Under the pieces are notes generated by a model. It was not told the DNA's origin. It made no database searches and saw nothing but the letters and a program-made list of their open reading frames with translations. From the NCBI RefSeq assembly GCF_900182705.1, contig NZ_FXTP01000001.1, positions 248,001 to 312,000 of the forward strand: 64,000 nt of DNA, written 5' to 3'. Positions 41,999-49,458 of the stretch are shown here, one piece after another (the first letter of the stretch is position 1; every line of letters begins with the position of its first letter). This stretch comes from Gracilimonas mengyeensis. Its GTDB lineage: Bacteria > Bacteroidota > Rhodothermia > Balneolales > Balneolaceae. Made by a program: the position numbers and the translations under genes.

Positions 41999-42280
41999 CT
42001 ACTTTAGCACATCCGACCATTCTTGCTTCTTGTCGAATACGCTGCGTGCAAATGGACAGAGTGGTAAAATGGATATTTCATTATTTCTGGCAAATTCAAC
42101 GCTTGCTTTAACCAATTGTACACCCAGATGTTGGCCTCTGTAGTCATCTGATACCTGGGTATGATCAATAATTATTTTTGAAGGCCCCGCTTTAGAGTAG
42201 GTCATTTCTGCTACATCAGTCCCATCTTGTTCAATAAAAAAGCGACCTTTGGTATCCTTTTCTTCGTGCTGTACGTTCAT
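41999..42280 (-). CDS. Small GNAT-like N-acetyltransferase (YidJ/COG2388 type)
   Basis: A 93-residue protein with the compact GNAT core: Arg-Gly-Gln-His-Leu-Gly (acetyl-CoA pyrophosphate loop, R/Q-x-x-G-x-G/A-like) near 52, and Ile-Leu-Pro-Leu-Cys-Pro-Phe-Ala near 78. This is the pattern of the small Gcn5-like COG2388 family, which includes human GTLF3/NATD1. It has no signal or membrane segment. The substrate is unknown. It is convergent with the ECF pair and adjoins the MITE-like element on its upstream side. Confidence 0.8.
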   Translation of the reverse strand: MNVQHEEKDTKGRFFIEQDGTDVAEMTYSKAGPSKIIIDHTQVSDDYRGQHLGVQLVKASVEFARNNEISILPLCPFARSVFDKKQEWSDVLK

Positions 42281-42427
42281 ATGCGGCTAATTTTTTAGTG
42301 TGATGTATTTCTTACTTCTAAAAATATTTTGTCAGCCCATCTAATGTACATAAGTATTCGATATTCATCATTAGGTTCTGTTGAAACTGTCTGAGCCAGC
42401 CTATTTATCTATTCTATCTTTTATTAA

Positions 42428-42701
42428 CGTCAGTTCCAGATAAAATCTCAACTTTAACTGTAATTGCTCCGGCCTTCAGGCCGGTGGAGAATGAAAAGAA
42501 AAATAAAGTTTTGCCCCAGTGGAGCTACAAAATTATTCGTTCTTCAAATCTTTGGCTGTATGGTCTTTTACCATTCGTGCCGCCAACCCTCAACAAACGT
42601 ATGGACTTTAATACCACCAAAATTCGGGTACTTTATTAAAGAGGTTCGCTTTCACCGGCCTGAAGTTCGGAGCAACTTATTTCTTATCTCGAACTGACGT
42701 T
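42428..42701. mobile_element. MITE-like non-autonomous element with nested inverted repeats
   Basis: Outer inverted repeats AACGTCAGTTCCAGATAA (42428-42445) and TTATCTCGAACTGACGTT (42684-42701) match at 17 of 18 positions. They are flanked by TTATT on both sides (42423-42427 and 42702-42706), which looks like a 5-bp target-site duplication. Inner repeats at 42466-42488 and 42653-42675 match at 21 of 23. The left inner repeat is itself a perfect hairpin (CCGGCCT, loop TC, AGGCCGG). No transposase fits within about 274 bp; the 77-codon frame at 42464-42697 runs through both repeats and is not gene-like. It could be mobilised by a full-length relative elsewhere. Confidence 0.72.
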
Positions 42702-42772
42702 TTATTAATAAAAATAGATTGATATCTGTTATCTTGTTTCCGTTTAAAAATAACAGTCCATCAATTTTTAGT

Positions 42773-43663
42773 ATGCAGATTTCAGCTCGTTTGGGTGTTA
42801 AAAATTTCACTTACAGTATAGTATTCTTTTGTTTGTTTTGCATTTCATGTGCTGATCAATCCAAGAAAAACGACTCTTTTGATTTAGATTCTTATGCTCG
42901 TATAGAAGAACCAGCAAGGGATGAAGTTTCAGGTATTGTCAAAAGTAGCAGGGAAGAAGAGGTTTACTGGGTACACGGAGATTCGGGTACGGATCCTAAA
43001 ATATTTCCCATTAAAAAGACTGGCAAAATCGCATCCCAAAATCATAAAGAAGGAGTAGAGCTTTATGATGTAGACAATAATGATTGGGAAGAAATTGCAA
43101 TGGATGATGAATCTAACCTGATTGTGGCTGATATTGGTAACAACTGCCTTTGCAGGGATGATTTATCGCTTATTTATTTTCCTGAGCCTGGAATTGAACG
43201 AAAAGCGGTTGGAAATTACCAGCAGGTTTATATTCAATACCCACAGGCTATGGAAACAAGCCCACCCGATGCAGAAGCCGTTTTTTATAGCAATGACTAC
43301 CTCTATATCATCACCAAGGTTGATGTCAGTTCCCAATCTCAATTGTATAAACTTCCCTGGCCGGCGAGTTCAAATGCACGCAACAGTGCCTATACCGTAA
43401 CCCATGTGGATGGCTTTCATTTTGATGATACAGTTACCGCAGCAGATTTCTCTCGCAATGGAGATACCCTGGCTGTTTTAACTTCATCATCCCTTTGGAT
43501 GTTCACGGATTTTGAGGGAGAGAACTTTTTTGAAGGCAATTCAAAGAAAATCCGGTTTAAAGCAGACCAGGTTGAATCCGTAGCATTTACCGGACAAGGC
43601 TCCGTTCTAATTGCCGAAGAAGAAGGCCAATTGTATGAGCTTCCACTGTTTGAATTAAAATAG
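42773..43663 (+). CDS. Predicted lipoprotein, beta-propeller-like
   Basis: A 296-residue protein. Start at ATG 42773 is chosen because the signal peptide (hydrophobic core then Cys-Ile-Ser-Cys lipobox near residue 29) follows at normal distance; the in-frame start at 42719 would bury it. The mature part has repeated strands such as Val-Ser-Gly-Ile-Val, His-Gly-Asp-Ser-Gly-Thr-Asp-Pro, Asp-Trp-Glu-Glu-Ile-Ala-Met-Asp and Ala-Asp-Ile-Gly-Asn-Asn, a pattern seen in a family of secreted beta-propeller proteins. No enzymatic function is evident. It is convergent with the menaquinone operon. Confidence 0.72.
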   Translation: MQISARLGVKNFTYSIVFFCLFCISCADQSKKNDSFDLDSYARIEEPARDEVSGIVKSSREEEVYWVHGDSGTDPKIFPIKKTGKIASQNHKEGVELYDVDNNDWEEIAMDDESNLIVADIGNNCLCRDDLSLIYFPEPGIERKAVGNYQQVYIQYPQAMETSPPDAEAVFYSNDYLYIITKVDVSSQSQLYKLPWPASSNARNSAYTVTHVDGFHFDDTVTAADFSRNGDTLAVLTSSSLWMFTDFEGENFFEGNSKKIRFKADQVESVAFTGQGSVLIAEEEGQLYELPLFELK

Positions 43664-43682
43664 CTGTGTTAGTCGCTTATTT

Positions 43683-44519
43683 CTAAGAAGGGGAGCGATC
43701 AAACTTATCCCAATCTGGCTTTCGTTTTTCGAGGAAAGCATTACGGCCTTCTTCGGCTTCATCGGTCATGTAAGCCAGGCGGGTAGCTTCGCCGGCAAAC
43801 ACTTGTTGTCCCACCATGCCGTCATCAATGGCATTAAAGGCAAATTTGATCATTTTGATGGCCGTCGGACTTTTCGCAAGGATTTCTTGTGCCCATTCAT
43901 AAGCCGTTTCTTCCAGTTTTTCGTGAGGAACTACCTTGTTTACCATTCCCATTTCAAAAGCTTCCTTAGCGGAATAGTTGGCACCAAGGAAGAAGATTTC
44001 CCGGGCACGTTTTTGTCCAACCTGACGTGCAAGCAAAGCAGAACCAAAGCCACCGTCAAAACTGGCTACATCGGCATCGGTTTGTTTAAAGATGGCGTGT
44101 TCTTCACTGGCAATGGTTAAGTCACAGACCACATGCAGGCTGTGCCCACCGCCTACGGCCCAGCCAGGTACCACGGCAATCACCACTTTAGGCATGAAAC
44201 GGATAAGTCGCTGAACTTCCAGGATGTTGAGCCGAGCAATGCCGTCATCGGCCTTGTAGCCGGTCTTGGAGCGTACGTTTTGATCACCGCCCGAGCAAAA
44301 GGCCCATTTTCCATCTTTTGGCGAAGGACCTTCACCGCTAATCAACACTACACCGATGTCGTTGTCTTCTTTGGCATCGCTGAGTGCTTCATACAATTCA
44401 AACACCGTTTTAGGTCGAAAGGCATTACGAATCTCCGGTCGATTAAACGCCACACGGGCAACGCCATTGGATTTTTTATAGGTGATGTCTTCGTATTCTT
44501 TAACGGTTTGCCAGTTCAT
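43683..44519 (-). CDS. menB: 1,4-dihydroxy-2-naphthoyl-CoA synthase
   Basis: Menaquinone pathway ring-closure enzyme of the crotonase family, 278 residues. Visible features: Val-Ala-Phe-Asn-Arg-Pro-Glu-Ile-Arg-Asn-Ala-Phe-Arg-Pro-Lys-Thr near 24-40, the oxyanion motif Cys-Ser-Gly-Gly-Asp-Gln near 75, and the Trp-Ala-Val-Gly-Gly-Gly-His-Ser-Leu region near 121. Phe-Asp-Gly-Gly-Phe-Gly-Ser-Ala near 153 and the C-terminal Lys-Pro-Asp-Trp-Asp-Lys-Phe are MenB hallmarks. It is the last menaquinone gene in the cluster, 214 bp after menH. Confidence 0.95.
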   Translation of the reverse strand: MNWQTVKEYEDITYKKSNGVARVAFNRPEIRNAFRPKTVFELYEALSDAKEDNDIGVVLISGEGPSPKDGKWAFCSGGDQNVRSKTGYKADDGIARLNILEVQRLIRFMPKVVIAVVPGWAVGGGHSLHVVCDLTIASEEHAIFKQTDADVASFDGGFGSALLARQVGQKRAREIFFLGANYSAKEAFEMGMVNKVVPHEKLEETAYEWAQEILAKSPTAIKMIKFAFNAIDDGMVGQQVFAGEATRLAYMTDEAEEGRNAFLEKRKPDWDKFDRSPS

Positions 44520-44669
44520 AAACGGGAATGGTTTGAAATGAATGGGTTTATTTATCGGAGCAGAAGGTAAGGGCTGCGGCGGTTAAAATACAGGATGTTA
44601 GTTGTTTGAATAGGTCTAATAAGAACCCTTCAGGTTTTTTCCAATACATTCAAGCTTCGAGATCACCAT

Positions 44670-44735
44670 AAACCTCCAAGGTTTTAAACGGTGCTGCCGA
44701 AACTCAAAAGACTTGATAGAAACCTTGGAGGTTTT
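44670..44735. repeat. Long-spaced inverted repeat at the menH 3' end
   Basis: AAACCTCCAAGGTTT starting at 44670 and AAACCTTGGAGGTTT starting at 44720 are exact reverse complements, separated by about 35 bases. The right arm overlaps the end of menH. Similar AAACCTTGGAGGTTT motifs are often dispersed in Bacteroidota genomes. It may act as an mRNA end or processing hairpin between menH and menB. Confidence 0.6.
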
Positions 44736-45543
44736 ACACCGCCAACGCCTTTTCCATCACCGAAATCACCGCCTCCGGCTGATCCAAATGCACGCGATGG
44801 CCGGCCTCTTTTATACTGTGCAGCTTGGCATCGGCAATTTCCTTTTCCATAGTGCGGTTGATATGCACAAACTTGGAATCCTTCTCGCCGGCAATCAGGT
44901 GTACGGGTACTTTAAGTTCACCTAACCGGTCGCGCGCACACGGCATAGTTCCTGTGCCAAAGCCCTGTAAGCTGTTGGCCAGCCAAAAAGGATTTTGATG
45001 CTGCTGAATTTCTTTATTCCGTTTCAAAAGTTCCTTCTCAGCTGTGGATGAAGCAAAAAGGGGCATTTTCTGCCAGGATTCCAGGAAGCCTTTAAAGTTG
45101 CCGGTCAGGTCATCCGAGCGTCGGGCATCCAACGATTGACGGGCTTGACGTTCGGTTTCATCCTCTATACCAAAGGTGCTGCTTTCCAATATCAACCCGC
45201 GAAATAAATGCGGTTGATGCAAGGCCAATTGTAGCGCCAGACGTCCGCCCATGCTATAGCCGTAAAGATAGAGGGGAATGTGTAGCTGCTCACTGATCAA
45301 CTTTGAGAGATCCGCCACTTGTTCTTTGGTCGAAAAACGATAATGTAGTTCCGCACCTTCCGACTTCCCATGCCCTAATAAATCAATGGTGATAGGATTA
45401 CAAAATGATCTTAACTCAGGGATGAGGTGATCAAAACTTTGGAAGCTCCCCATAAAGCCATGTAACAATACCAATGCAGGAAGTTGTTCCTTATCCTGAT
45501 GAATCACAAAATGATAGGAAATACCGCGAACGCGAATGTTCAT
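44734..45543 (-). CDS. menH: 2-succinyl-6-hydroxy-2,4-cyclohexadiene-1-carboxylate synthase (MenH)
   Basis: A 269-residue alpha/beta hydrolase that eliminates pyruvate from SEPHCHC in menaquinone synthesis. The oxyanion His-Gly-Phe-Met-Gly is near 28-32 and the nucleophile elbow Gly-Tyr-Ser-Met-Gly-Gly near 94-99. The catalytic His occurs in Gly-His-Arg-Val-His-Leu-Asp-Gln-Pro near 246. The MenH name rests on its tight coupling to menD: the start overlaps the menD stop by 4 bp (ATGA). A general hydrolase would look similar out of context. Confidence 0.88.
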   Translation of the reverse strand: MNIRVRGISYHFVIHQDKEQLPALVLLHGFMGSFQSFDHLIPELRSFCNPITIDLLGHGKSEGAELHYRFSTKEQVADLSKLISEQLHIPLYLYGYSMGGRLALQLALHQPHLFRGLILESSTFGIEDETERQARQSLDARRSDDLTGNFKGFLESWQKMPLFASSTAEKELLKRNKEIQQHQNPFWLANSLQGFGTGTMPCARDRLGELKVPVHLIAGEKDSKFVHINRTMEKEIADAKLHSIKEAGHRVHLDQPEAVISVMEKALAV

Positions 45544-47264
45544 GAACCAGGGTTCAGTTTCAATTTAAAATTCCATAGTGCGTGGCGCTGTTCCATCGAT
45601 TTTTCTGCATCAGTCATACATTCCATTACATGAAGACCATTTCTTTTCTTTAGCTTATGAAAAACAGGAGCAATCTGATCCGGTTTGGAAACCAGCGTGT
45701 GATGTATGCCGTGTGCCCGGCAGAGGGCTGCAATTTTAACCTGTTGGGGCGTCTCAAAATACTCGGTGTATTTGCTGCGAATATCATGCACCGGCAGCAT
45801 TCTGAAAATGGTACCGCCGCCGTTATTCAACACAATCACAACCAGGGGTTTATCAACCGATGCGGCTTGCAACAGCGCGTTGGAATCATGAAGGAAAGCA
45901 ATATCTCCGACAAATAACACCCCGGGTTTTTGGGATGAAAGGCTCAAACCAATAGCGGTTGAAGTGATTCCGTCAATGCCAGCAGCTCCACGGTTCATGT
46001 ACACTTCCCGACCGTCAAAATCTCCAAAAAGTGACATATCCCGGGCCGGAAAAGAGTTGGAGAGCATGGTAAAAGATTCATCCGGAAACTGGTTGGTAAC
46101 GGTGGAAAATATCAACCCATCAGTTAAGGGTGTAGATGGTTCAAGCTGTTCATTCCTAAATACATTAAAAGCCTGTTCCGCTTGCTTCCACGTTGCAAGC
46201 CAGCTTTCTTGGGCTGAGCCCGTTACTTCAGGAATGGCTATCGGCCCTGTTAGATCGATGTGTTTATGACCAGAAAGTGAACCATCATTCCATCGGCCCG
46301 CTCTCCGAAAAACGATCTGCATAGCTTCGGATTGTTCCATATACAGATTCAGAGCCTTGCTAACGGGCTGTGCTCCAAATCGTAAAATTAGATCAGCGTT
46401 CAGCAGGTTTCTGTTTTTCTCATTCCGCAAAAAGCCGTCAAACCCCTGTATGTTTTGGGGTGATGAGGGGAGGGCCGCACCAGGCTCGGCAATTACCGGG
46501 GCTTTAAGCGTCTGCGCCAGCTCATGGATATATTCATTCTTTTCAGGATGATCGGAAGCGGAAGCAGGTCCTACGACAATTAGTGGTCTTTCAGCTGAAA
46601 CCAAATCCGACCAAAAAGTCTCGCCTAATTCCATATTCCCTTGTTTTATGGAATAGGAAGGAGGGGGCTGAAGAAGTTTCCCATTTTCAAATTCAACTTC
46701 TTCGAGATATTCAGCTTTGGGCTCAAAGGGCTTGGAAAAGGCAAAATTCAGGTGCGCTACACCTTCTTGTTCCATGGCATGCTGTACAGCCTGTCGTGAC
46801 GCCATTTTCAGGCGTTTGGTGCTTTGCTCTCTTTCGTTTGGTTCTCCCGCTTCGTGGAAAAAAACCGGGTAATCGCCAAAAATTTTAAGCTGATCGATGG
46901 TTTGGGAAGCTCCCAGTCCACGCTGATGCGGCGGACGATCTGCACTGGCCACAATCATAGGAACGCCGGATTGTGTGGCTTCAATCACCGCAGGAAAATA
47001 GTTAGCTACAGCCGTACCCGAAGTACAAACCAACACCGCAGGAATGCCACTTTCTTTGGCTATCCCCAAAGCGGTAAAAGCAGCCGAACGTTCATCAATA
47101 ATAACGTGCGTCTTGAAACCAGGGTGAGCTGAAAAAGCTAAGGTTAAAGCTGTGGATCGAGATCCGGGAGATATAATGACGTGTCGTACACCTTCTTCAT
47201 AAAGTGCACGAACAAAGGTTGTGCTCCATTTAAATGCAGCATTTTGCAGATTATCGTCGGGCAT
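45540..47264 (-). CDS. menD: 2-succinyl-5-enolpyruvyl-6-hydroxy-3-cyclohexene-1-carboxylate synthase
   Basis: Thiamine-diphosphate enzyme of 574 residues that joins isochorismate and 2-oxoglutarate. N-terminal Ser-Pro-Gly-Ser-Arg-Ser-Thr and Ile-Asp-Glu-Arg-Ser-Ala-Ala-Phe carry the ThDP-activating Glu. Thr-Ser-Gly-Thr-Ala-Val-Ala-Asn-Tyr follows near 82. The C-terminal ThDP/Mg motif Gly-Asp-Ile-Ala-Phe-Leu-His-Asp near 447, then Asn-Asn-Gly-Gly-Gly-Thr-Ile-Phe, is characteristic of MenD. Its start overlaps menF by 14 bp and its end overlaps menH by 4 bp. Confidence 0.95.
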   Translation of the reverse strand: MPDDNLQNAAFKWSTTFVRALYEEGVRHVIISPGSRSTALTLAFSAHPGFKTHVIIDERSAAFTALGIAKESGIPAVLVCTSGTAVANYFPAVIEATQSGVPMIVASADRPPHQRGLGASQTIDQLKIFGDYPVFFHEAGEPNEREQSTKRLKMASRQAVQHAMEQEGVAHLNFAFSKPFEPKAEYLEEVEFENGKLLQPPPSYSIKQGNMELGETFWSDLVSAERPLIVVGPASASDHPEKNEYIHELAQTLKAPVIAEPGAALPSSPQNIQGFDGFLRNEKNRNLLNADLILRFGAQPVSKALNLYMEQSEAMQIVFRRAGRWNDGSLSGHKHIDLTGPIAIPEVTGSAQESWLATWKQAEQAFNVFRNEQLEPSTPLTDGLIFSTVTNQFPDESFTMLSNSFPARDMSLFGDFDGREVYMNRGAAGIDGITSTAIGLSLSSQKPGVLFVGDIAFLHDSNALLQAASVDKPLVVIVLNNGGGTIFRMLPVHDIRSKYTEYFETPQQVKIAALCRAHGIHHTLVSKPDQIAPVFHKLKKRNGLHVMECMTDAEKSMEQRHALWNFKLKLNPGS

Positions 47265-48717
47265 GTTCCAGGGCAGTTAACATGGGGATAAACTTGAGGT
47301 TGGTTTCGTCCCATTCTTTCTTGGGATCGGAATCTTCCACAATACCACATCCGGCAAAAAAGCGCACTTCGTCTTCTTTTATAAGTCCGCTGCGAATGGC
47401 TACTACAAATTCACCCTCACCGCTGGTGTTAATCCAGCCAATAGGGGCAGCATACCAACCACGATCAAAATGCTCCAGTTTGCTGATGTACGGCATGGCT
47501 TCTTCTCGTGGATATCCGCCTACAGCGGGAGTGGGATGGAGGCGTGAAAGCACCTCGGTACGTGATACCCCTTTCTTAATTCTGGCATGTACAGGGGTAT
47601 ACAAATGTTGCACATTCGACAGTTTTTTTATACCCGGTTTTTCAGGATATTCGTACACCTCGGAATATTGCTCAAGATGTTCACCAATGGCATCCAATAC
47701 AAAAGCGTGTTCACTTAGATCTTTGTGAGAATGCAATAGCTGGTGCTCCAGTACGGCGTCTTCGCTGGCTGTTTTACCCCGCGAGATACTTCCGGCCAGA
47801 CCTTCGGTAAGTACATGACGCTCTTTAAAAGAAGCAAGGCGTTCAGGGGTACTTCCAATAAAGCTGGATTTCCCATTTTGACTCACTAAAAAGGAATAAC
47901 AATCCGGATACTGGCTGCGCAAATAGTTTAGGATATGAGTATCAGAGACCGATTCCTGAAGCTGTACTTTGAGCTCCCGTGCCAATACAATTTTTTTAAA
48001 AGCTTCATTTTTTATCAGCTCCGTAGCATTTTCTACAGATTCTTTCCAGTTTTTGAATGCAGGAGAGTTAGCACCCGGGGTATCAACTTTAGAATTAAAA
48101 AGGGGACGTTTCTGAATTTTGTATCCTTCCACACTGCAAATTTCATGCAGTTGATTTATAGTTTCTACAAACTGCTCATAAATATCTGAAGCCCGATCAC
48201 CGGATTTAACCTTTTGAGTGACGGTAAGCAAACTCAAATCACCATTATTAATGATAAGCCACTCCGGGAGGGTAAAAGAACCGGCACCATAATCCCGCCA
48301 GTTCTGGCCAATGTTGTGATCGAAGAAAGAGAATCCTCCCAACAGGTGCACGGAAGCCATGTGGTGCTGCACTTTCGTGAGGTGATGAACTTTTTCAAGC
48401 AGTTTTTTTCCTTCAGTTGATGCCTCACGAAAACGCTGGTCTCCGGTAGTTTGAATGCGTTCAACTTGTCCTCCTGCTGCAATAGCAAATTCATCCGATG
48501 GTTTTTCCCAATAGTAGCGGAACGTCTTTTGGGGAGCATGCTGCTCAAGAACCGCCAGAACATCCACTTTTGGTATTCGGATAGAAACCGAGAGGTAATG
48601 ATATTTATTTACGGGTTGATTGGCTACGATGTCGATAGCGTCTTTCAGCTCAATTTGAGAAATCTGCTGCCGAAAGCATTCTTTGACGTTGTTCAAAACA
48701 GGATTCTCTGAATCCAT
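47251..48717 (-). CDS. menF: Isochorismate synthase
   Basis: A 488-residue chorismate-utilising enzyme catalysing the first step of menaquinone synthesis. The N-terminal half (about 1-215) is variable. The C-terminal chorismate-binding domain shows Lys-Ile-Val-Leu-Ala-Arg-Glu near 240, Gly-Ser-Thr-Pro-Glu-Arg-Leu near 290, and Glu-Gly-Leu-Ala-Gly-Ser near 305. His-Pro-Thr-Pro-Ala-Val-Gly-Gly and Phe-Asp-Arg-Gly-Trp-Tyr-Ala-Ala-Pro-Ile-Gly-Trp follow. These identify isochorismate rather than anthranilate synthase. It is the first gene of the menF-menD-menH-menB unit. Confidence 0.94.
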   Translation of the reverse strand: MDSENPVLNNVKECFRQQISQIELKDAIDIVANQPVNKYHYLSVSIRIPKVDVLAVLEQHAPQKTFRYYWEKPSDEFAIAAGGQVERIQTTGDQRFREASTEGKKLLEKVHHLTKVQHHMASVHLLGGFSFFDHNIGQNWRDYGAGSFTLPEWLIINNGDLSLLTVTQKVKSGDRASDIYEQFVETINQLHEICSVEGYKIQKRPLFNSKVDTPGANSPAFKNWKESVENATELIKNEAFKKIVLARELKVQLQESVSDTHILNYLRSQYPDCYSFLVSQNGKSSFIGSTPERLASFKERHVLTEGLAGSISRGKTASEDAVLEHQLLHSHKDLSEHAFVLDAIGEHLEQYSEVYEYPEKPGIKKLSNVQHLYTPVHARIKKGVSRTEVLSRLHPTPAVGGYPREEAMPYISKLEHFDRGWYAAPIGWINTSGEGEFVVAIRSGLIKEDEVRFFAGCGIVEDSDPKKEWDETNLKFIPMLTALEHARR

Positions 48718-48929
48718 AAGCTACTTCTGTTTTAATTTTCAATCTAAATTGAAAATACGGATAATCACACCAATGTTAAACTATTTTTAAGATTGTTTTT
48801 CTAATGCCTTAATAGATAGAACAAAATTGGCTGTCAATAACTATTAGATGGGCTAAGAATAGAGAGAAGGGAGTAGGTATAAATAGTGAACTGAAGCAGT
48901 TCAGAGATTTTCAGAAGATCTTGATCTAA

Positions 48930-49205
48930 CTACTCGGCGTCGTCATCTTCACCGTTAGAGTAGGGATTATGAATGCCATACTCGTCGGGATTATATTCGG
49001 CCAGCTTAAAGAAATGCTCCCATGCTGCTTCGCTCTTTCCATTATCACCAACCCAGGTTGGGTGACTTTGCTTGATAAGTCCCACTACGCGTTTGGCATA
49101 TTTCACCCGCTCACCGGTATCCTCAATGCGGGGCAGTGCTGCAATCATTAGGTCTAGATTGTAGCCACAGTCAAAGTCTTTGGGTTTCTTTTGATCTATA
49201 AACAT
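48930..49205 (-). CDS. DUF4290-like small protein
   Basis: A 91-residue soluble protein. The stretch Leu-Asp-Leu-Met-Ile-Ala-Ala-Leu-Pro then Glu-Arg-Val-Lys-Tyr-Ala-Lys-Arg-Val-Val matches the start of DUF4290, a Bacteroidota-specific family. It is followed by Glu-Ala-Ala-Trp-Glu-His-Phe-Phe-Lys-Leu-Ala-Glu-Tyr. Usual members are about 200 residues, so this is a short form. Function is unknown. The C terminus is a Glu/Asp-rich tail. The gene is separated from the CbiX-like gene by about 250 bp of divergent promoter DNA. Confidence 0.62.
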   Translation of the reverse strand: MFIDQKKPKDFDCGYNLDLMIAALPRIEDTGERVKYAKRVVGLIKQSHPTWVGDNGKSEAAWEHFFKLAEYNPDEYGIHNPYSNGEDDDAE

Positions 49206-49355
49206 GAAAGGTATTTGGTTGAATGAATAGCTGTTCTAAAATAAGTCATATTAGAGATAGATTACAATGGTTTTTTGATTGCTTTTTCTGAAATGGTACA
49301 AGTAATGAACTCGTAGTTCTAACTTTTTTCAATGATCTCTCTCAAATGGAGAGGG

Positions 49356-49363
49356 TAATTTTG
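49356..49363 (+). promoter_or_regulatory. TAnnTTTG promoter-like box upstream of the CbiX-like gene
   Basis: TAATTTTG lies 95 bp before the ATG at 49459 in the divergent region. It matches the -7 consensus, but no clear -33 TTG was identified at standard spacing. It is weaker evidence than the close-to-ATG boxes. Confidence 0.25.
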
Positions 49364-49458
49364 ACGCTAAAATCATTTATCAAAGAAAGTCGTTGTTATT
49401 TATATCGAGTCTAAATAAATTTAGTAACGTTAAAATTCAATCTTAACCAACTCGATTC

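Noticed and set aside
42464-42697. 77-codon + strand frame across the MITE
   Set aside because: It spans both inverted repeats of the element and has no family pattern; it is best read as repeat DNA.
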